A stretch of 64,000 bases of DNA from Actinomycetota bacterium (lineage in GTDB: Bacteria; Actinomycetota; UBA4738; HRBIN12), in contig VAYU01000025.1 in assembly GCA_005884925.1 (NCBI GenBank), positions 16,259 through 80,258 of the forward strand. The letters run 5' to 3'. Positions 63,634 to 64,000 of this stretch are shown piece by piece; position 1 is the stretch's first letter, and every line of letters starts with the position of its first letter. The notes below the pieces were generated by a model, which did no database searches, was not told where the DNA came from, and saw only the letters and a program-made list of their open reading frames with translations. The translations under genes and the position numbers were made by a program.

Positions 63634-64000
63634 GTGGACCCGCAGGCGTTCCTCGATCACCTGACCGCCGATCCCGAGGTCGACGGGTCGCTGGTGCACG
63701 TACAGGAACTCCCCGCACGACCACCCCTCGTGCAGCCGTTCCCCGCGGGTTTCCCTGAGGTGCTGGTCGGACGCCTCGGCTTGCTCGGCATCGACGGGCT
63801 CTATCCGCACCAGGCCGAAGGATTGGCGGCGCTGGCGGACGGGCGTGACGTGATGCTTGCCACCGGCACCGCCAGCGGCAAGTCGCTCGTGTACCAGGTG
63901 GCGTTCGCGCAGGCCGCGCTCACGGTCCCCAAGGCCACCGCGCTGTTCCTGTTCCCGACGAAGGCCCTCGCGCGCGACCAGCTCCGGTCCGTCCGGTCGC
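63634..64000 (+). CDS. DEAD/DEAH-box helicase, partial at window edge
   Basis: GLYPHQAEGLAALADGRDVMLATGTASGKSLVYQVAFAQAAL...ALFLFPTKALARDQLRSV; GTG start, truncated. Confidence 0.88.
   Translation, partial: MDPQAFLDHLTADPEVDGSLVHVQELPARPPLVQPFPAGFPEVLVGRLGLLGIDGLYPHQAEGLAALADGRDVMLATGTASGKSLVYQVAFAQAALTVPKATALFLFPTKALARDQLRSVRS

Noticed and set aside
1-64000. CRISPR arrays, transposases, integrases, phage or restriction-defence modules
   Set aside because: Looked for regularly spaced repeats and recognisable mobile or defence proteins; none seen in any frame.

Overview
High-GC, actinobacterial-type chromosomal window, almost fully coding, with one tRNA-Thr(CGT). No CRISPR array, transposase, integrase or phage module was recognised. 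Main blocks: (1) a folate/tilS/hpt block (9-14130) that lacks ftsH at its usual position and is split by a class III cyclase-ATPase and an ECF-sigma/beta-propeller pair; (2) a signalling locus (18251-35959) with seven paralogous multi-TM sensor histidine kinases and three response regulators of different output type, where six kinases (about 23050-35575) are consecutive, same-strand genes joined by five ATGA stop/start overlaps; (3) holB, an MFS-thymidylate kinase fusion and topA; (4) a probable potassium-homeostasis cluster (44651-56471) with two KimA-like permeases, two KdpDE-type two-component systems and two TrkA-type RCK proteins, but no KdpFABC or TrkH; (5) hppA, DUF2254, an LCP-family protein, a Na+/Ca2+ exchanger and a partial DEAD-box helicase. 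The most unexpected sequence-level signal is a set of long, mostly exact intragenic inverted repeats (ten with 16-19 bp arms, plus shorter ones) of unrelated sequence. In kinase 4 of the array, two of them coincide with segments that differ from the paralogues, as expected if template-switch (quasipalindrome) events rewrote coding sequence in frame. All calls come from reading the sequence and ORF translations; no database search was run.
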